Below, one piece after another: positions 60,558 through 64,000 of a stretch of 64,000 bases of DNA. Location: contig NZ_CP059987.1 in assembly GCF_014483895.1 (NCBI RefSeq), positions 1,674,001 to 1,738,000 on the forward strand, given 5' to 3'. The stretch's first letter is position 1. Each line of letters opens with the position of its first letter. The position numbers and the translations under genes are program-made. Source of the DNA: Protaetiibacter sp. SSC-01 (GTDB lineage Bacteria > Actinomycetota > Actinomycetes > Actinomycetales > Microbacteriaceae). Below the pieces are notes generated by a model that worked only from the letters and a program-made list of their open reading frames with translations, had not been told where the DNA came from and made no database searches.

Positions 60558-62116
60558 GCCCAGCCCGCCTCGCGGAGGGCGGCGCGAGCCTCCTCGCGCG
60601 CCGAGTACGGGGTGCGGACGCCCTGGATGTCGCGGTAGTCCTGGTGGCCGGGGCCCGCCCAGAGGATCGAGTCCCCCTCCTTCGCGAGGCCGACCGCGAC
60701 GCGGATGGCCTGCTCGGGCGGGCTGACCTCGTGGATCTCCGGCTTGTTCTGGGCGAGCGCCGCACCCTCGAGGAGCGTCTTGCGGATCGACTCCGGGTCC
60801 TCGAAGCGCGGGTGGTGGTCGGTGATGACGAGGATGTCGCACCCCTCGGCGGCGACGCGCGCCATGTCGTGCCGCTTCGTGGTGTCGCGGTCTCCGTCGG
60901 CGCCGAACACCATGATCGTGCGACCTGTCGTGAATTGCCGCACGGCCGCGAGGGTGTTCTCGAAGGCGTCGGGGCTGTGACCGAAGTCGACGTAGACGCT
61001 CGGACCGCGGTCGCCCGACACCCGCTCGGTGCGGCCGGGGAGGTAGGCCTCGATGCCGCCGTCGGCGTCGAGCGCGGCGCCGATCGCCTCGAGCTCGAAG
61101 CCCGCCTCCACGAGCATGACGATCGCGAGGGCCGCGTTGGCCGCCATGTGCCAGCCGATGAGCGGCTCGCGCGTGACGAGCTCGCGCCCGTCGGGGCCCG
61201 TGAGCCGGAACTCGGTGTACGCGGCGGTCTCGTCGAGGATGTCGACGCGCCACTCGGCGGATGCGACGTCCTCGTCGCTCGCGTGGCCGACCGTCGCGAT
61301 CGTCGTGACGGGGATGCGCGACCCCTCGACCACGCGGCGTCCGTACGCGGTATCGAGGCACACGACGCCGCGGCGCGCGTGTTCGGGCGTGAAGAGCGGG
61401 AGCTTCGCCTGGAAGTACTCCTCCATGTCGGCGTAGTCGTCGAGGTGGTCGTGGCTGAGATTCGTGAAGCCCGCGACGTCGAACACGAGGCCGTCGACGC
61501 GGTGCCGCGAGAGGGCCTGAGCGCTCACCTCGACGGCGACCGCGCGGACGCCGGCCTCGCGCATCCGGGCGAGCAGGGCGTGCATCTCGCTCGCCTCGGG
61601 CGTCGTGAGGAGGCTCACGACCGAGAGCTCGCCGATGTGGCGCTCGGCCGTCGTCGAGAGGCCCGTCACGAGACCGAGCTGGCGGAGGACGGCCTCGAGC
61701 AGGTAGCTCGTCGAGGTCTTGCCGTTGGTGCCCGTCGTCGCGAACAGGAGCGGTGGGTCGTCGTCGGTGCGGTAGACCCACGCCGCGATCTCGCCGAGCG
61801 CCGCGCGGGGCGACGGCACGAGCACGACGGGGAGTCCGCTCTCGGCGGCGAGCTCGGCACCGGCCTCGTCTGTCACGATCGCGACCGCGCCGCCCTCGGC
61901 GGCCTTGGTCGCGTAGGCCGCGCCGTGCTGCTTCGCGCCCGGCACGCCGACGAACAGGTCACCCGGATGCAGGTCGCCCGTCGCGAGGGTCACACCCGTG
62001 ACCTCGACGCCGTCCAGGTCGCCTCGGTACTCGAGCCCGAACTCCTGGACGAGGGTCGCGAGCGGTCGCGGGGTGGGGTGCTCGGGGCGGAGGATCGGAG
62101 GGATCCGTGAGCTCAC
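60554..62116 (-). CDS. murE: UDP-MurNAc-dipeptide ligase adding the third stem residue
   Basis: 520-residue Mur ligase. Motifs are VTGVTLATGDLHPGDLFVGV, LFATTGTNGKTSTSYLLEAV, EVSAQALSRHRVDGLVFDVA, and TNLSHDHLDDY. The motif that selects the third amino acid reads ITDHHPRFEDP instead of DNPR found in diaminopimelate-adding enzymes. This fits Microbacteriaceae, whose group B peptidoglycan carries diaminobutyrate, ornithine, lysine or homoserine at this position, so the substrate is probably not meso-diaminopimelate. GTG start 55 bases after ftsI. Confidence 0.95.
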   Translation of the reverse strand: MSSRIPPILRPEHPTPRPLATLVQEFGLEYRGDLDGVEVTGVTLATGDLHPGDLFVGVPGAKQHGAAYATKAAEGGAVAIVTDEAGAELAAESGLPVVLVPSPRAALGEIAAWVYRTDDDPPLLFATTGTNGKTSTSYLLEAVLRQLGLVTGLSTTAERHIGELSVVSLLTTPEASEMHALLARMREAGVRAVAVEVSAQALSRHRVDGLVFDVAGFTNLSHDHLDDYADMEEYFQAKLPLFTPEHARRGVVCLDTAYGRRVVEGSRIPVTTIATVGHASDEDVASAEWRVDILDETAAYTEFRLTGPDGRELVTREPLIGWHMAANAALAIVMLVEAGFELEAIGAALDADGGIEAYLPGRTERVSGDRGPSVYVDFGHSPDAFENTLAAVRQFTTGRTIMVFGADGDRDTTKRHDMARVAAEGCDILVITDHHPRFEDPESIRKTLLEGAALAQNKPEIHEVSPPEQAIRVAVGLAKEGDSILWAGPGHQDYRDIQGVRTPYSAREEARAALREAGWA

Positions 62117-62171
62117 GCTGCGTGGCCTCCTGTGTCTCGAATCGTCCGCCCGTTCGCCCCGCTCTGCGGAC

Positions 62172-63950
62172 TCACCAGGTGAGCGGGTTGTCCGGTGCGG
62201 GGACCGTCGACGGGGTCACCCGGTAGGTCTTGATGACCTGCTTGATGATCGCGTTGAAGGTCGGAACCGCCGCAGCCGATGTCTTCATCGTAACGGGCTT
62301 CGCGAAGGTCACGACAACGGCGTACTGCGGGTCGTCGACCGGGAACATGCCCGCCATCGACACGATGCGGTCGGTGCCGTAGGCGTTGCCCGAGGCCACC
62401 TCGGCCGTTCCCGACTTGGCGGCGATGCGGTAGCCCGGCACGGCGAGCTGGGACGCGTACGGGTGCTGGGTCGTCATGCCCTCGAGCATCGTCACGACGT
62501 CGTCGGCGGCCTGCTCCGACACGACGCGCGTGCCCTGCGGGTCGGGAACGCCCGTGTACGTGCCGTCGGGCAGCTCGCATCCCTCGACGAGCGTGAGCGG
62601 GATGCGCACGCCGCCGTTCGCGAGGGTCTGGTAGAGGCTCGCGACCTGCGCGCTCGTCGCCGTCATGCCCTGCCCGAACTGCTGCGCGACCGCCGTCACC
62701 GGGTCGCTCTCCGAGACGGATCGCACGAAACCCTTGCTCTCGCCGAGGAAGTCGGCCCCGGAATACTGGCTGCCGAAGCCGAAGGCCTTGAGGTACTCGA
62801 TGCGGCGCTCGAGCGGCATGAGCTCCGACATCTGCGCGATGCCGATGTTGGAGGAGTTCACGAGGATGCCGGCCGTCGTGTAGTTGACGTCGCCGTGCCA
62901 GAAGGAGTCGGTGATGCGCGTCCCCGTGCCGGGCACGGTGTAGCTCGACTTCACGGTGAAGGGCGTCGTGCGGCTGATGAGCCCCGCGTCGAGGAGGGAT
63001 GCGACGGTCGCCGCCTTGATGACGGAGCCCGGCTCGAACGGGGCCACGAAGCTGCGCGCGCCCGCATCCTCCGCCGAGGCGGAGTTCAGGTCGTTGGGGT
63101 CGACCGCAGGCCAGTCGGCGGCCGCGCGGATCTTGCCGGTCTTGACCTCGACGACGAAGGCCGTGGCCCACTCCGCGCCGATCGCCGCGCCCTGCTCGGC
63201 GAGGGCCTGCTGCGCGAACCACTGCAGGTCGGAGTCGATCGTGAGGTGCACGGTGCCGCCGTTCGTGGCGGGCTGCTCGACGACCTCCGAGCCCGGCATG
63301 CGCACGCCGTCCTCGCTCATCGTGTAGCTGACCTGGCCGTTCTCGGAGGCGAGGCACTCGTCCCACTGCAACTCCGTGCCCGAGAGCGGGCGATCGCGTC
63401 CCATGAGGCCTACGAGGTTGCCCGCGATCGCTCCGTTCGGGTAGCTGCGAGCCGGCTGCGGCTCGCTGTACACCCACGGGATGCCGAGCTTCTTGACCTT
63501 CTTGAACGCCTCGAGGTCGACGGCCTTCACGAGCAGCGCCCAGGGCGCGTCCGGATCGGCGGTGAGCGCGTCGAACATGGCCTGCACGTCGGCGCCGCCC
63601 ACGGCATCCGAGATCTCGCCGAGTGCCTCCATGACGCCCACGTGCTCGGTGCGCTTCTCGCCGTCGACCTCGATGCGACGGTAGAAGCCCTCGAGGTCGA
63701 CGTTGATGGGCGCGGCCGTGATGTTGAAGCGGTCGACGCTCGTCGCGAGCACCGTGCCGTTGGCGTCGACGATGCTGCCGCGCGTGCCCCACAGGGTGGC
63801 CGAGTAGTAGTTCGAGCCGGCGGCCTCGCGGTAGGTGTCGGCGCGCACGAGCTGGATGTCGACGAGCCGGATCGAGAACACGGCGACGATCGCGAAAACC
63901 GCGAGCACGGCCACCGCGAGCCGTCGACGGGATCTGCGGGCTTCGATCAC
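62172..63950 (-). CDS. ftsI: Septal penicillin-binding protein (transpeptidase FtsI/PBP3)
   Basis: 592 residues. One N-terminal helix (RLAVAVLAVFAIVAVFSIRL) precedes a dimerisation domain (ATLWGTRGSIVDANGTVLAT) and a transpeptidase domain. The active-site serine is in PFEPGSVIKAATV (SxxK); SSN is in LVNSSNIGIAQM; KSGTAE is the KTG box. It cross-links septal peptidoglycan with FtsW. GTG start with GGAGGATC directly upstream. First complete gene of the division cluster in this window. Confidence 0.96.
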   Translation of the reverse strand: MIEARRSRRRLAVAVLAVFAIVAVFSIRLVDIQLVRADTYREAAGSNYYSATLWGTRGSIVDANGTVLATSVDRFNITAAPINVDLEGFYRRIEVDGEKRTEHVGVMEALGEISDAVGGADVQAMFDALTADPDAPWALLVKAVDLEAFKKVKKLGIPWVYSEPQPARSYPNGAIAGNLVGLMGRDRPLSGTELQWDECLASENGQVSYTMSEDGVRMPGSEVVEQPATNGGTVHLTIDSDLQWFAQQALAEQGAAIGAEWATAFVVEVKTGKIRAAADWPAVDPNDLNSASAEDAGARSFVAPFEPGSVIKAATVASLLDAGLISRTTPFTVKSSYTVPGTGTRITDSFWHGDVNYTTAGILVNSSNIGIAQMSELMPLERRIEYLKAFGFGSQYSGADFLGESKGFVRSVSESDPVTAVAQQFGQGMTATSAQVASLYQTLANGGVRIPLTLVEGCELPDGTYTGVPDPQGTRVVSEQAADDVVTMLEGMTTQHPYASQLAVPGYRIAAKSGTAEVASGNAYGTDRIVSMAGMFPVDDPQYAVVVTFAKPVTMKTSAAAVPTFNAIIKQVIKTYRVTPSTVPAPDNPLTW

Positions 63951-63963
63951 GATCCTCCCCCGG

Positions 63964-64000
63964 TCAACGCGTCGTCGGCGACGGTAGCGTGCCGGATGCT
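63964..64000 (-). CDS. C-terminal end of an upstream gene, probably ftsL
   Basis: The frame ending at TGA 63966-63964 gives only ASGTLPSPTTR before the stop, 13 bases ahead of the ftsI start. In actinobacterial division clusters this position holds the small FtsL-like protein, so that is the likely identity; nothing in these 11 residues proves it. Confidence 0.4.
   Translation of the reverse strand, partial: ASGTLPSPTTR

Overview
The window is 64 kb of very GC-rich DNA that reads as an ordinary chromosomal segment of an actinobacterium, most likely of the family Microbacteriaceae. The signs are an actinobacterial dcw cluster running ftsI-murE-murF-mraY-murD-ftsW-murG-murC-ftsQ-ftsZ-sepF-divIVA-lspA-rluD-dnaE, a glnE/glnA2 pair, polyphosphate glucokinase, a fabD-fabH-acpP-fabF cluster led by a PucR-type regulator (FasR-like), DUF3145, homodimeric-type AceE, many leaderless starts behind TANNNT boxes, and a MurE without the DNPR motif of diaminopimelate-type enzymes. 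I see no insertion sequence, phage gene, CRISPR array or integration scar.

Layout: 1-4.1 kb (minus) holds a UDP-glucose dehydrogenase cut by the window edge, a membrane-anchored GH26-type glycosidase and a processive family 2 glycosyltransferase. Together they look like a synthase-dependent exopolysaccharide module, with twin LacI-like operators upstream. 4.1-4.5 kb has no gene. 4.5-10.4 kb is nitrogen assimilation: glnE, glnA2 and, divergently, gdhA. 10.4-16.3 kb is a plus-strand run of small housekeeping genes (YhhN, panB, DUF72, GNAT, an unknown gene behind a perfect CebR-type box, map, ppgK, cold-shock gene). rnpB (RNase P RNA) follows on the minus strand at 16.4-16.8 kb, then a coiled-coil protein, NIF3, an NCS1 permease with a giant disordered N-terminus, an EamA transporter, tRNA-Val and a peroxiredoxin. 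23-30.6 kb is central carbon and lipid metabolism: aceE behind an 11-codon leader peptide, then fasR-fabD-fabH-acpP-fabF. 30.6-42.3 kb is mixed: a 50-residue protein whose stop codon overlaps that of fabF, DUF3145, a Pol I-like polymerase, VanZ-like, DUF1684, a 1236-residue polytopic protein, tRNA-Met, a glycosyltransferase/membrane-protein pair and a DMT transporter. 42.3-64 kb is def (plus), then dnaE, rluD, lspA and the whole division/cell-wall cluster on the minus strand.

The genes are mostly in tight, translationally coupled runs with 4-base ATGA/GTGA overlaps. The best candidates for new biology are the glucuronate-precursor/GT2/GH26 module with its paired operators, the lone CebR-type box in front of an unknown gene, the aceE leader peptide, and the permease with an N-terminal disordered domain whose tyrosine-rich repeats resemble those in DivIVA. 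All functional calls are from reading the sequence; no database search was run.
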